DNA of 36,027 nt from Candidatus Poribacteria bacterium (GTDB lineage Bacteria; Poribacteria; WGA-4E; WGA-3G): contig JAGWBU010000022.1 in the NCBI GenBank assembly GCA_021295735.1, positions 41,946-77,972 of the forward strand, in the 5' to 3' direction. The stretch's first letter is position 1. Each line of letters begins with the position of its first letter. Position numbers and translations under genes: made by a program. Positions 23,602 through 32,133 of the stretch are shown here, piece after piece. The notes under the pieces are model-generated. The model did not search any database and was not told where the DNA came from. It saw nothing but the letters and a program-made list of their open reading frames with translations.

Positions 23602-24396
23602 ATGAGCAACGACTTAATAATTAAAGACTTACATATCAGCGTCCAAGGAAATCCGATTATCAAAGGATTAAATTTAAGTGTTAAACAGGGCGAAGTTCAT
23701 GCCCTCATGGGACCAAACGGGTCCGGCAAAAGCACACTCGCAAACGGATTGATGGGACATCCTTCCTACGAGATCGATTCAGGTGAGGTGATTTTCAACG
23801 GTGTTGATGTTCTGGAATTAGAACCGAATGAACGCGCAAAATTGGGACTGTTCCTCGCTTTTCAATATCCGACAGTTATTCCAGGGGTGAGTATGGCGAA
23901 TTTCCTGCGAATCGCTGTCAGTGCAGTCCGTTCTGAAGCAACAAACGGTTCCGAAAACAGCGAACTGATTCCAATGCGGGAATTTCGCACAGAACTACGC
24001 GAAAAAATGACACAACTCGGCGTAGACGATTCCTTTGCCAGACGTTATCTCAACGATGGATTCTCTGGTGGTGAGAAAAAACGCGCTGAAATCCTGCAAA
24101 TGGCGATGCTTGAACCGAAAATCGCTATCCTTGATGAAACGGATTCCGGACTCGATATTGACGCTGTCCGCATTGTCGGCGAAAGCGTCAGCAGCTTGGT
24201 CGGACCAGAACTTGGTGTGCTGATTATCACACACTACCCGCGCCTGTTGGACTACATCCGTCCGCAGTTTGTGCATATACTACTTGATGGTAGGATTGTG
24301 GAATCAGGAGGATGGGAACTTACACACGTGTTAGAAGCAGAAGGTTACGATCCAATTCGTGAAAAATATGGTATTGAAGCAGAAACCGTTCAGTAA
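23602..24396 (+). CDS. sufC: Fe-S cluster assembly ATPase SufC
   Basis: A 264-residue ABC-type ATPase of the SufBCD scaffold. Walker A GPNGSGKST at 37-45, the Q-loop FQYPTVIPG, the signature GFSGGEKKRAEI (about residues 152-163), Walker B PKIAILDETDSGLD and the H-loop ITHYPRLL are all intact and characteristic of SufC rather than a transporter ATPase. It drives conformational change of SufB/SufD during cluster assembly in the cytoplasm. A possible ribosome binding site AAGGAG lies 14 bases upstream, longer than usual. It opens the SUF region; sufB follows after a small inserted gene. Confidence 0.95.
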   Translation: MSNDLIIKDLHISVQGNPIIKGLNLSVKQGEVHALMGPNGSGKSTLANGLMGHPSYEIDSGEVIFNGVDVLELEPNERAKLGLFLAFQYPTVIPGVSMANFLRIAVSAVRSEATNGSENSELIPMREFRTELREKMTQLGVDDSFARRYLNDGFSGGEKKRAEILQMAMLEPKIAILDETDSGLDIDAVRIVGESVSSLVGPELGVLIITHYPRLLDYIRPQFVHILLDGRIVESGGWELTHVLEAEGYDPIREKYGIEAETVQ

Positions 24397-24464
24397 AATT
24401 AAGATACAAAATGGCGACCTCTGAGACACAATAGTTATATCACAAGAGTCAAAAGGAGACCACA

Positions 24465-24794
24465 ATGAAAATTATCCTATTCCTCTCAATACTCTTTTGT
24501 GTAATCGCGTTGCCAGCTCTCGGTGAGTTAACAGATACTGATCTCAATAGAATCCGATTGATTATCAATGAGGAACTTAAGCCTATAAAAGCCGATATTG
24601 TGTCCCTAAAAACAGATGTCGCATGGATGCGAGGCAAACTTGAAAACGTTGACAAACAAATCACGCACGGAACAAATATCACTTACGGACTAATAGCACT
24701 CATAGTCGCAGCTGTAGCAATCCCACAAATTCTTATCGCGTTGCGAAGTGGAAGGGATCGCGCCCTTGAAAGACAGATTGAAATGCTCACATAG
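24465..24794 (+). CDS. Small membrane protein with coiled-coil, between sufC and sufB
   Basis: A 109-residue protein of unknown function. It has a hydrophobic N-terminus (MKIILFLSILFCVIALPALG) like a signal peptide, a central helix with heptad-like spacing (IKADIVSLKTDVAWMRGKLE) and a second membrane span near residues 72-92 (YGLIALIVAAVAIPQILIAL) before a charged tail. AAAGGAG precedes the ATG. Such short proteins are common in this kind of genome and are not known SUF components. Its place inside the SUF region suggests co-expression, but it could be a passenger insertion. Confidence 0.7.
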   Translation: MKIILFLSILFCVIALPALGELTDTDLNRIRLIINEELKPIKADIVSLKTDVAWMRGKLENVDKQITHGTNITYGLIALIVAAVAIPQILIALRSGRDRALERQIEMLT

Positions 24795-24873
24795 GAAATA
24801 GAAACGCTAAAGCAACAACGAATTGTTAACCCTTGAAAATCATAACTATAAAATATTTTGAAGGAGAAATACT

Positions 24874-26292
24874 ATGGCAACCCCTGAAACACAACAACTT
24901 GACGAAATCGGAATTAGTAAAGACTATCAATACGGATTCCACGATGATGTTAAGCCGACGTTCAAATCCCGAAAAGGATTGGACGAAGAGGTCATCAATC
25001 AGATGTGCGACATCAAAGAGGAACCGGATTGGATGCGTCAGTATAGGCTCGAAGCTTACAAAATCTTTAAACAGAAGCCGATGACAAAATGGGGTGGCGA
25101 TCTTTCGCAACTCGATTTTGACGATATTTATTATTATGTTAAGGCATCAGACCGAAGCGAACGGAGTTGGGACGATGTGCCGGAAGACATCAAGAAAACA
25201 TTCGACCGGCTCGGTATACCGGAAGCTGAACGGAAATTCCTGGCAGGTGTCGGTGCACAATACGATTCTGAGGTTGTCTATCATAGCCTCGTTGAAGAAT
25301 TGGATAAAATTGGTGTCATTTTCGTTGATACAGATACTGCTGTCAAAGAATATCCTGACCTCGTGAAGAAATACTTCGGCACTATTATTCCTTCTGCAGA
25401 TAACCAATTCGCCGCGTTGAATAGTGCTGCCTGGAGTGGTGGTAGTTTTATTTATGTGCCGCCCGGTGTAAAGGTTGAATATCCGTTGCAAGCCTATTTC
25501 CGCATCAACAGCGAAAACATGGGGCAGTTTGAACGCACGCTCATCATCGCTGACGAAGGTTCGCAGGTGCATTATGTTGAAGGTTGCACTGCACCGACTT
25601 TTAGCAGCGAATCCTTGCATAGCGCTGTCGTTGAAATCGTCTGTATGAAAGGTTCGCGGGTGCGCTACACAACTATCCAAAACTGGGCGGGGAATGTATA
25701 CAATCTCGTCACCAAACGTGCGGTGGCTTACCAAGACGCGCAGATGGAATGGGTTGATGGCAATCTCGGCAGTAAGTTGACGATGAAGTATCCGAGTGTC
25801 TATATGATGGAACCCGGTGCACGAGGAGAAATCCTTTCTATTGCGTTTGCGAGCAAAGGGCAACATCAGGATGCGGGTGCAAAAGTCTACCATTGCGCAC
25901 CACACACCACCTCACAGATTACGTCGAAGTCTATCAGTAAAGATGGCGGACGTTCCAGTTATCGGGGGTGGGTTGATGTCGCAAAAGGGGCAAAGGGATG
26001 CAAATCTCACGTCGTTTGTGATGCGCTTCTGCTTGACAAGGATTCACGTTCAGATACCTATCCGGTCATTGAAATTAATGAAAACGATACCAACATTGAA
26101 CATGAAGCACGCGTCAGCAAAATCGGTGAAGAGCAGCTTTTCTACCTAATGAGTCGTGGATTATCCGAAGAAGAGGCGTCCACTATGATTGTCAACGGGT
26201 TTATTGAGCCGCTTGTCAAAGAACTCCCGATGGAATACGCTGTTGAGATGAACCGCCTCATCCAACTTCAGATGGAAGGTTCAATTGGATAG
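24874..26292 (+). CDS. sufB: Fe-S cluster assembly scaffold SufB
   Basis: A 472-residue SufB, close to the usual 465-495. The N-terminal helical part ([20 protein letters not shown]) leads to the beta-helix core with [20 protein letters not shown], and the C-terminal helical domain contains EIEHE-like [20 protein letters not shown] and [13 protein letters not shown], the SufC-binding region. SufB is the site of Fe-S assembly with SufC and SufD. A GAAGGAGA ribosome binding site precedes the ATG. It is 15 bases from sufD. It has conserved Cys residues (for example in EGCTAPTF and [10 protein letters not shown]) as in active scaffolds. Confidence 0.96.
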   Translation: MATPETQQLDEIGISKDYQYGFHDDVKPTFKSRKGLDEEVINQMCDIKEEPDWMRQYRLEAYKIFKQKPMTKWGGDLSQLDFDDIYYYVKASDRSERSWDDVPEDIKKTFDRLGIPEAERKFLAGVGAQYDSEVVYHSLVEELDKIGVIFVDTDTAVKEYPDLVKKYFGTIIPSADNQFAALNSAAWSGGSFIYVPPGVKVEYPLQAYFRINSENMGQFERTLIIADEGSQVHYVEGCTAPTFSSESLHSAVVEIVCMKGSRVRYTTIQNWAGNVYNLVTKRAVAYQDAQMEWVDGNLGSKLTMKYPSVYMMEPGARGEILSIAFASKGQHQDAGAKVYHCAPHTTSQITSKSISKDGGRSSYRGWVDVAKGAKGCKSHVVCDALLLDKDSRSDTYPVIEINENDTNIEHEARVSKIGEEQLFYLMSRGLSEEEASTMIVNGFIEPLVKELPMEYAVEMNRLIQLQMEGSIG

Positions 26293-26307
26293 GGGAAAGG
26301 TGTCGAA

Positions 26308-27657
26308 TTGCAAAAAGGTGATTTTTCAAAAGATTTTGTTGAGAAAATAGCGCGGGATGAACCGCAGTGGATGCGTGACAAACGGTTGGAGGCATACTCG
26401 CTTTACGAATCGTTACCGATGCCACATACCACTGAAGATGATACGTGGCGGCGCACCGTTGATATGCGGACGCAGGATTACTGGCGGCGAACTCGGCGGC
26501 ATCTCCGCGGCTTCGCAGTTGACAATTATCATCCTCCTTCCGAAACGAACGGTAGCACATCAACTGAAGTAGAAGATGGTGCGGGTGTGTTGGTCCAGGT
26601 TGATGGAAATCCTCAACACACCTATTTGTCTCCTGAATTAGAAAAAAAGGGCATCTATTTTGCTGATCTGCACACAGCTGTAAAAGAACGTGGAGACCTA
26701 ATTCGTGACTACTTTATGACAAAGGCTGTCACATTAGAAACGACCCTAAAAAGTGGGAATATTGCCAGTCGTAACACGTTTGATGCGCTTCACGGTGCAT
26801 TTTGGCAAGGCGGTTATGTCCTGCACGTTCCGAAAGGTGTCAGGATAGAAGACCCCCTACGGGTTTATATTCAACTCGCTGAAGATCAGCACGCGGATAT
26901 GTCACATGTCCTCCTCATTGCTGAAGAGGATAGTCAAGTTGTTATTTTGGAAGATAATTCGTCTGCTAATCCGGATGCAGGTGGTTTACACTGTGGCGCA
27001 GTTGAGATTTTCGCCGGACAGAACGCCAATGTTACTTATGTACAAGTACAACATTGGAATCGTCAAGTCTGGAATTTCGCGTCACAGCGCGCTGTTATTA
27101 GCAAAGATGCGCAGCTCTGCTGGGTCACTGCTACGTTTGGTAGTCGTTTAAGTAAACTGAATCAAGCGATTGTGTTAGCAGGCAACGGGGCAAACGCGCA
27201 GCTGTTAGGTTTGGCTTTTACTGATGCGCGGCAACATTTAGATGTAAGCACCGCACAGGAACACGTTTCACCGCATACTTCAAGCGATCTGTTATACAGA
27301 ACTGTCCTGAAGGATAGATCCCAGACGGCTTGGGGTGGGAACATATATGTATATCCTGCGGCGAACTACACCGATGCGTATCAGAAAAATGACAATCTGT
27401 TGCTCAGCGAACGCGCACATGCCGATACCTTGCCCGGATTAGAAATTGAAGCACATGAAGTCCGATGCACACACGGTGCAACTGCAGGTCCGATTGATGC
27501 AGATCAAGTCTTCTACTTGATGAGCCGTGGCATATCCTACGCACAAGCAGAAAAACTGATTGTTGACGGATTTTTTGAACCTGTCATGGAACGCGTGCCG
27601 ATGGAATCGGTACGAGAAGAACTACAAGAATTTGTCTCACGTAAATTAGAAACATAA
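26308..27657 (+). CDS. sufD: Fe-S cluster assembly protein SufD
   Basis: A 449-residue paralogue of SufB. Core segments FDALHGAFWQGGYVLHVPKG and ILEDNSSANPDAGGLHCGAV, and the C-terminal HGATAGPIDADQVFYLMSRG (where the His of the HGAT segment is the functionally important SufD histidine) are intact. The start is TTG at 26308, supported by AGGGGAAAGG upstream and by alignment of the N-terminus DEPQWMRDKRLEAY with the family. It forms the SufB-SufC2-SufD complex in the cytoplasm. The region between residues 50 and 90 is poorly conserved, as usual. Confidence 0.95.
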   Translation: MQKGDFSKDFVEKIARDEPQWMRDKRLEAYSLYESLPMPHTTEDDTWRRTVDMRTQDYWRRTRRHLRGFAVDNYHPPSETNGSTSTEVEDGAGVLVQVDGNPQHTYLSPELEKKGIYFADLHTAVKERGDLIRDYFMTKAVTLETTLKSGNIASRNTFDALHGAFWQGGYVLHVPKGVRIEDPLRVYIQLAEDQHADMSHVLLIAEEDSQVVILEDNSSANPDAGGLHCGAVEIFAGQNANVTYVQVQHWNRQVWNFASQRAVISKDAQLCWVTATFGSRLSKLNQAIVLAGNGANAQLLGLAFTDARQHLDVSTAQEHVSPHTSSDLLYRTVLKDRSQTAWGGNIYVYPAANYTDAYQKNDNLLLSERAHADTLPGLEIEAHEVRCTHGATAGPIDADQVFYLMSRGISYAQAEKLIVDGFFEPVMERVPMESVREELQEFVSRKLET

Positions 27658-27738
27658 TCCAATTAACCTGATATGTAGCGCTAGGTCTCCGTGCCTCGCA
27701 TACATGACATAATCATAGAACTTCAAATCATATTAACT

Positions 27739-27747
27739 TGGTATAAT
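27739..27747 (+). promoter_or_regulatory. Extended -10 promoter before the glutaredoxin gene
   Basis: TGG followed by TATAAT (27742-27747) is an extended -10 element. The matching -35 region (about 27719) is poor. It lies in the 107-base gap after sufD and only 18 bases before the ATG, and the ribosome binding site AAAGGAG falls in between. Confidence 0.4.
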
Positions 27748-27764
27748 GAAAAGGAGTCACTACA

Positions 27765-28106
27765 ATGGATCAACCCAAAATTATCGCTTACATGAAACCT
27801 GTCTGTGGCTGGAGCAACGGTGTTCGTGCCATTTTCGCCAAATACAATTTGGAATATGAAGACAGAGACATCATCAACAACGAAGACAACTATCGTGAAA
27901 TGGTTCAGAAGACACGGCAACCTTATCAGCCTTGTGTCCAAATTGACGACATCATTCTTGCCGATGTTAGCGGCGATGAAGTGGAGGAATATCTGCTTGA
28001 GGAAGGTATTGTCGCAGCTAACGAAGCTGAAACCGATGTCCCAACCGACCAGGCATGCGAAAGCCACGATACTGCTCCTGTTAATATCGGCTTCCCAAGC
28101 AGGTAA
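27765..28106 (+). CDS. Monothiol glutaredoxin-like protein with CGWS active site
   Basis: A 113-residue thioredoxin-fold protein. The active site is KPVCGWSNGVRAIF with a single Cys (C14), close to the CGFS motif of monothiol glutaredoxins that bind and transfer 2Fe-2S clusters. The cis-proline region is QPYQPCVQIDD, and the GG motif that binds glutathione is altered (ADVSGDEVEEYL). A 25-residue C-terminal tail has an extra Cys (ACESHD). Its place inside the SUF region supports a role as an Fe-S carrier rather than a general reductant. Ribosome binding site AAAGGAG. Confidence 0.82.
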   Translation: MDQPKIIAYMKPVCGWSNGVRAIFAKYNLEYEDRDIINNEDNYREMVQKTRQPYQPCVQIDDIILADVSGDEVEEYLLEEGIVAANEAETDVPTDQACESHDTAPVNIGFPSR

Positions 28107-28185
28107 AACCTATACCTAAAAACAACGGTATGCGCGCTTTCATGAAGATTTTAATTCGGTAATTCTAAATTTCCTAAACCCGGTA

Positions 28186-28207
28186 GGTACGATTTCCTAA
28201 CCGCACC
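28186..28207. repeat. Decayed copy of the GGTTAGGAAACC hairpin repeat
   Basis: On the minus strand it reads GGTGCGGTT-AGGA-AATCGTACC, a hairpin with 7 of 9 stem pairs. It matches the hairpin at 33528-33549 in loop and stem core. It sits in the AT-rich gap 28107-28406, which otherwise shows no gene. Confidence 0.55.
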
Positions 28208-28406
28208 GGACTTTTCTACTAAATTACCTAATCTGTTTTTAATTTTTATATAAGCGCGCTACTTCTACGGTAAAATCCATACTAATTATGTTAATTTTAA
28301 TTTGGTATTGTAAAATAAGCGTACTTACAAAAAATTTTTTAAATTTATATAAATGCGTATTATTTTATATCGTAGTGTTAAAAATCGGCACTCGGTAATC
28401 GATAGC

Positions 28407-28804
28407 ATGCAAAATGAAAGGACTACTGAGTGGAATGGCCAGACTATTATCCAGAAAATTGTCCGCCTGAGGAAGCTGAACCCGCTTCAGGAACAAGTTT
28501 ACCGACTTGTGCGAAACAATCCGCTACAAGCAGAAGATTTCAAATCTACTTGGGAAGAATTCCCAGGTAGATTTCCGGAACCAACTATTAAAAACAGTGG
28601 AGTCTCTATCTATACGGATCCACAAGATATTGAGCGGCTCAAGAAAAGAATCAGGCAACTTAGAGATAGAAAAACTGCTGAAGGCGAACTCAATCCAGCA
28701 CTTGGCTTTATTCTACAGAAGAGGGAAAAGAGAAATCTCATCATACGTGGTGGATACCTATTGGAGCAGAACCTTGGCTTGCTTTTAAGGTCCTAAGCGA
28801 GTAA
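28407..28804 (+). pseudogene. Frameshifted gene of unknown function, partner of the next pseudogene
   Basis: From ATG 28407 the frame reads MQNERTTEWNGQTIIQKIVR, then LRKLNPLQEQVYRLVRNNPL and IYTDPQDIERLKKRIRQLRD, up to NPAL at 28703. One base added at 28704-28706 continues it as LYSTEEGKEKSHHTWWIPIG and AEPWLAFKVLSE to a stop at 28802. The restored protein has about 132 residues. The read-through as written runs a few residues in a meaningless frame instead. The true start may be further upstream. I do not recognise a family. It is adjacent to the DUF6575-like pseudogene (35-base gap), so they were probably one operon. Confidence 0.72.
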
Positions 28805-28838
28805 AAAAGCAGAAGGTCGGACAGACAGGGTATATAAG

Positions 28839-29212
28839 ATGATTGATATACTCAATATTCCAGAGTTAGGCAAACTTGAAATTGTAGAAACATACGAATA
28901 CTACGATCAACCTGTTCTTTACTCCTGTAGAAACGCCGCAGGCCATCTTTACCTTGTTGTGGCTGCTGATGAAACGATAAATACGTAACCTGGCTCTGTG
29001 TTGCAGTTTCCACGGAACGACTTAACCTTATTCGATCAGGTAAAATAGACCTCCACGATGCGTTTGCCCATTCTGAAAATGCCTATACAATTAAAGTCCG
29101 GGTGCCTTATGACGAGCATGCTTCAGTCCAGACAGATTGGACGCAATCCAGTCAGGTACCGGAGGATATGCTCCCAATGCCCGGTGAATGTCTTGATCTT
29201 GAAACTGAATAA
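28839..29212 (+). pseudogene. DUF6575-like gene with a one-base deletion
   Basis: ATG 28839 begins MIDILNIPELGKLEIVETYE, followed by YYDQPVLYSC and LYLVVAADETINT, then a stop at 28986. In the next frame the protein continues TWLCVAVSTERLNLIRSGKI and DLHDAFAHSEN down to GECLDLETE and a stop at 29210-29212. One base added at 28986-28988 restores about 124 residues. The 'TWL...VS.ERL..IRSGKIDLHDAF' pattern resembles proteins labelled DUF6575, though the name is from memory. The function is unknown. Confidence 0.75.
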
Positions 29213-29234
29213 TCCGCGATTCTGAAAAAAAGAA

Positions 29235-29276
29235 ATGAACACCCTATACTTCGGCGACAACCTTGAAGTTATGTGA
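29235..29276 (+). pseudogene. Truncated start of a site-specific DNA methyltransferase
   Basis: ATG 29235 opens MNTLYFGDNLEVM followed by a stop. This is the conserved start of adenine/cytosine-N4 DNA methyltransferases, whose first strand and SAM-binding segment read 'NTLYYGDNLEVL'. Nothing of the rest (DPPY motif and so on) follows; the Uma2 gene begins 46 bases later. It looks like the leftover of a deletion event. Confidence 0.5.
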
Positions 29277-29321
29277 GAAATGGGCGACCAAAGCACGGTA
29301 TAATACGCAACGGAGAAAGTC

Positions 29322-30098
29322 ATGAATACCGTAAAGGACTTTCAAATCAAACAGAGAAAATATATGCCAGTCTTCCCAAAGGCGAATGGCAAACCGACTG
29401 TCTATATTGAAGGGTATCCGGGTGAAGACGACGAACCGATGGCTGAAACCGATTTTCACGCTGAACAGATAACCACGTTATCCGACCAACTCAAAAGGTA
29501 TTTCGCAATCAACGATCTGGTTCACATTGCCGTTGACAGTTTTATCTATTATAGCGAAGGGGACATAACAAAATGTGTCGCCCCTGATATCCACATCGTG
29601 TTTGGTGTTGATAAATACCCGTTACGCCGCAGTTTCTATACGTGGGCAGAGGGGGCAACACCTGTAGCAGTATTTGAGTTCCTCTCTGATGCAACAGCAC
29701 ATCGGGATCGGCATGAAAAAATTGAACTGTATCTAAATGATATAGGTGTTCAAGAATATTTCATCCATCAACCTGAGATGGAGAAGCCGCCGGAGTTTCA
29801 TGGGTGGCGGCGGAGTCCTTCAGGTGACATCGTTGAGATAGTGCCAGATGCGGAAGGTGGTTTGTTCAGTGAAGCTTTAAATCTATGGTTTCGGTGGAAG
29901 GAGGACCAGACGACACACGTGAGACTTTTACGTCCATATCTGCCTGATGGCACCCCGATTACAACTTCTATAGAAGAACAACATCTTAAAGAGGCGGCAG
30001 AGGCACGGGTCGAAGTAGAGGTGCAGAGACGACAAGAATTAGAAGCGGAGATAGAACGACTCCGTGCACAACTTGCGAACCGTCAAAACGACAATTAA
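29322..30098 (+). CDS. Uma2 family endonuclease (DUF820, PD-(D/E)XK fold)
   Basis: A 258-residue member of the Uma2/DUF820 family. The putative nuclease residues are D89 (APDIHIVFG), E119 (VFEFLSDATAHRD) and K133 with Y137 (HEKIELYLN). The last 45 residues form a charged coiled coil (EARVEVEVQRRQELEAEIER). These proteins are abundant in cyanobacteria and some candidate phyla; their cellular role is not settled. It separates the glutaredoxin and accessory remnants from sufS, so the SUF region is interrupted here. AACGGAGAAAG precedes the ATG. Its end overlaps a spurious upstream extension of sufS, but the chosen sufS start leaves a 16-base gap. Confidence 0.85.
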   Translation: MNTVKDFQIKQRKYMPVFPKANGKPTVYIEGYPGEDDEPMAETDFHAEQITTLSDQLKRYFAINDLVHIAVDSFIYYSEGDITKCVAPDIHIVFGVDKYPLRRSFYTWAEGATPVAVFEFLSDATAHRDRHEKIELYLNDIGVQEYFIHQPEMEKPPEFHGWRRSPSGDIVEIVPDAEGGLFSEALNLWFRWKEDQTTHVRLLRPYLPDGTPITTSIEEQHLKEAAEARVEVEVQRRQELEAEIERLRAQLANRQNDN

Positions 30099-30114
30099 AT
30101 CAGTTGGAGCTGAT

Positions 30115-31374
30115 ATGACACAAAAAACAATGCAAACCTCCGATTTTCGTCCACTTGATCTCCAAGCCATTCGCAAAGATTTTCCAATTTTTGCGGACAC
30201 GCCGCCGTTAGCATTTCTCGACAGTGCTGCGTCAACACAAACACCGCGCCCTGTTGTTGAGGCAATGGACGCGTATTATGATACCTATCGTTCCAATATC
30301 CATCGCGGCATCTATCGGATTTCAGAGGAGGCGACAGATCAATACGAAAAAGCACGACAGAAAGTCGCACGGTTGATTAACGCACCGCGGACAAGCCAAA
30401 TTGTCTTTACGCGGAATACCACAGAGTCTATCAACCTCGTTGCATACAGTTGGGGAAGTCTAAATATCCAACAAGGTGATGAGATCGTTCTCACTGATCT
30501 TGAGCACCATAGTAACCTTGTTCCGTGGCAACTGCTTGCACAACGCACCGGCGCATCGCTCCGATTCCTTGAGATAACCGATGAAGGTTTGCTTGACTTT
30601 ACGCAGCTCCGCGATGTGCTTTCCGAAAAAACAAAGTTGGTTGCGATAACGCATGTCTCTAACGTTCTCGGCACGATTAACCCGATGCAGTCTGTTATTG
30701 ACGCAGCGCACGCTGCAGGTGCGAAGGTTATTGTAGATGCAGCGCAATCTGTTCCACACTTTCATGTTGACGTGCAGCAGTTAGATTGCGATTTTCTCGC
30801 ATTTTCTGGACATAAGATGTGTGGCCCGACCGGTGTTGGTGTCCTATACGGCAAATTGGAACTACTTGAGGAGATGCCACCGTTTCTCGGCGGCGGGTCA
30901 ATGATTCGTTCTGTTGAACGCGATATTTCAACCTATGCAGATGTGCCAGCAAAATTTGAGGCAGGCACGCCAAGCATCGCTGAGGCAATCGGACTCGGTG
31001 CTGCCGTAGATTATATTACGCAAGCAGGATTAGCATCAATTCATGTGCATGAACAGGAACTGCTTAAATATGCACATGATAAACTACAAGAAATTGAAGG
31101 CATCACGCTTTACGGACCGGCACCACATCAGAAAGCAGGTGTCATCTCCTTTAATATGGAGGGCATCCATCCACATGACATCGCTGGCATTTTGGATACG
31201 CATAACGTCGCAATCCGTGCGGGGCATCACTGCGCGCAACCGCTGATGAAAAAATTGGATGTTATCGCTACTGCCCGTGCCAGTTTTTACTTATACAACA
31301 CATTTGAAGATGTAGATCGTTTATACGAAGGGCTGCAAAAAGCACAGACTCTCATGACTCGGAGAAATAAATGA
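30115..31374 (+). CDS. sufS: Cysteine desulfurase SufS
   Basis: A 419-residue class II cysteine desulfurase. The PLP lysine is K234 (FSGHKMCGPTGVGVLYGK), and the catalytic Cys is C373 in RAGHHCAQPLM, the SufS/CsdA-type signature. It takes sulfur from cysteine and passes it to a scaffold or sulfurtransferase. I chose ATG 30115 (MTQKTMQTSDFRPLDLQAIR) with GGAG at 30106-30109; the frame is open upstream to 30064 but that part overlaps the Uma2 gene and has no ribosome binding site. Its stop overlaps the start of the next gene (ATGA), so the two are coupled. Confidence 0.95.
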   Translation: MTQKTMQTSDFRPLDLQAIRKDFPIFADTPPLAFLDSAASTQTPRPVVEAMDAYYDTYRSNIHRGIYRISEEATDQYEKARQKVARLINAPRTSQIVFTRNTTESINLVAYSWGSLNIQQGDEIVLTDLEHHSNLVPWQLLAQRTGASLRFLEITDEGLLDFTQLRDVLSEKTKLVAITHVSNVLGTINPMQSVIDAAHAAGAKVIVDAAQSVPHFHVDVQQLDCDFLAFSGHKMCGPTGVGVLYGKLELLEEMPPFLGGGSMIRSVERDISTYADVPAKFEAGTPSIAEAIGLGAAVDYITQAGLASIHVHEQELLKYAHDKLQEIEGITLYGPAPHQKAGVISFNMEGIHPHDIAGILDTHNVAIRAGHHCAQPLMKKLDVIATARASFYLYNTFEDVDRLYEGLQKAQTLMTRRNK

Positions 31375-31760
31375 ACATATATCAGGAAGAACTATTGGAC
31401 CATTACGAAAATCCCAGCAACTATGGGACACTCCCAAACCCAGATATCTCACACGAAGAGGATAATCCGCTCTGTGGAGACAAAATTCGGATTGACCTGA
31501 TTGTTGAGGATGACGCTATCAAAGAGGTGCGTTTTTCTGGACACGGCTGTACCATTAGTTTAGCCACCGCTTCTATGCTAACTGAAGAGATTGTAGGAAA
31601 ATCCCTTGAGGAAGTCAAAAAACTTTCCAGAGATGACATTATGGATATGATCGGCATCCCGTTGGGACCCGTCCGCGTAAAATGCGCTTTATTGGCGCTC
31701 AAAGTTTTAAAAGCGGGTGCTTACGGCATCAAAGGCTGGCCCGGCGAGGAAAATGAATAA
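31371..31760 (+). CDS. sufU: SufU/IscU-type Fe-S scaffold or sulfurtransferase
   Basis: A 129-residue protein of the IscU/SufU fold. Ligand residues are C35 and D37 (NPLCGDKI), C60 (GHGCTIS) and C105 (VRVKCALLAL). Partnering with SufS as its next gene favours SufU, a zinc-dependent sulfurtransferase. However, C60 to C105 is 45 residues, close to IscU spacing, and the extra loop of about 19 residues that marks classical SufU is absent. The IscU His before the third Cys is Lys (K104) here. ATG overlaps the sufS stop by four bases. Confidence 0.9.
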   Translation: MNIYQEELLDHYENPSNYGTLPNPDISHEEDNPLCGDKIRIDLIVEDDAIKEVRFSGHGCTISLATASMLTEEIVGKSLEEVKKLSRDDIMDMIGIPLGPVRVKCALLALKVLKAGAYGIKGWPGEENE

Positions 31761-31771
31761 GAAAGGAACAA

Positions 31772-32083
31772 ATGGCAGAATTTTACAAAACAGCGAAAGT
31801 AAGTGAAGTGCCACCCGGCACAAAAAAATTGGTTGAAGTAGATTTCGTCCCTGTGCTACTCTTTAACGTGGAAGGCGAATTTTACGCGATGGAAGATGTT
31901 TGCACACATGATGGAGGTCCTTTAGGTGAAGGCTTTTTGGATGGGGATGCGATAGAATGTCCACGGCACGGCGCACGATTTTGTGTCAAAACCGGAAAAG
32001 CACTCTGCATGCCCGCTGTTGAAGACATTGAATGTTTTCCTGTCAAAATTGAGGACGATGAGATATTGGTTAGCATTGATTAA
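31772..32083 (+). CDS. Rieske-type 2Fe-2S ferredoxin
   Basis: A 103-residue small ferredoxin with both Rieske motifs: C44-x-H46 (DVCTHDGGPLGEG) and C63-x-x-H66 (IECPRHGARF). It resembles the ferredoxin components of aromatic dioxygenases and nitrite reductase small subunits, but occurs in SUF clusters as a soluble protein. It may supply electrons for Fe-S assembly, or it may simply use the clusters made. No signal peptide. The gap to sufU is 11 bases, with GAAAGGA as ribosome binding site. Confidence 0.9.
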   Translation: MAEFYKTAKVSEVPPGTKKLVEVDFVPVLLFNVEGEFYAMEDVCTHDGGPLGEGFLDGDAIECPRHGARFCVKTGKALCMPAVEDIECFPVKIEDDEILVSID

Positions 32084-32133
32084 CCACTACCTCATCAGAG
32101 TGGATTACCATAGTCACTATAGGAGGAAAAAAG

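Noticed and set aside
25147-25905. 252-residue open frame on the minus strand
   Set aside because: It lies wholly within sufB, reads as a low-complexity shadow with many rare residues, and has no ribosome binding site.
28507-28788. 93-residue frame overlapping the 28.4-kb gene
   Set aside because: It is an alternative frame of the frameshifted gene. The conserved-looking parts lie in the other two frames and join after one base is added.
30064-30114. Upstream extension of sufS
   Set aside because: It overlaps the end of the Uma2 gene and has no ribosome binding site; ATG 30115 with GGAG is better.
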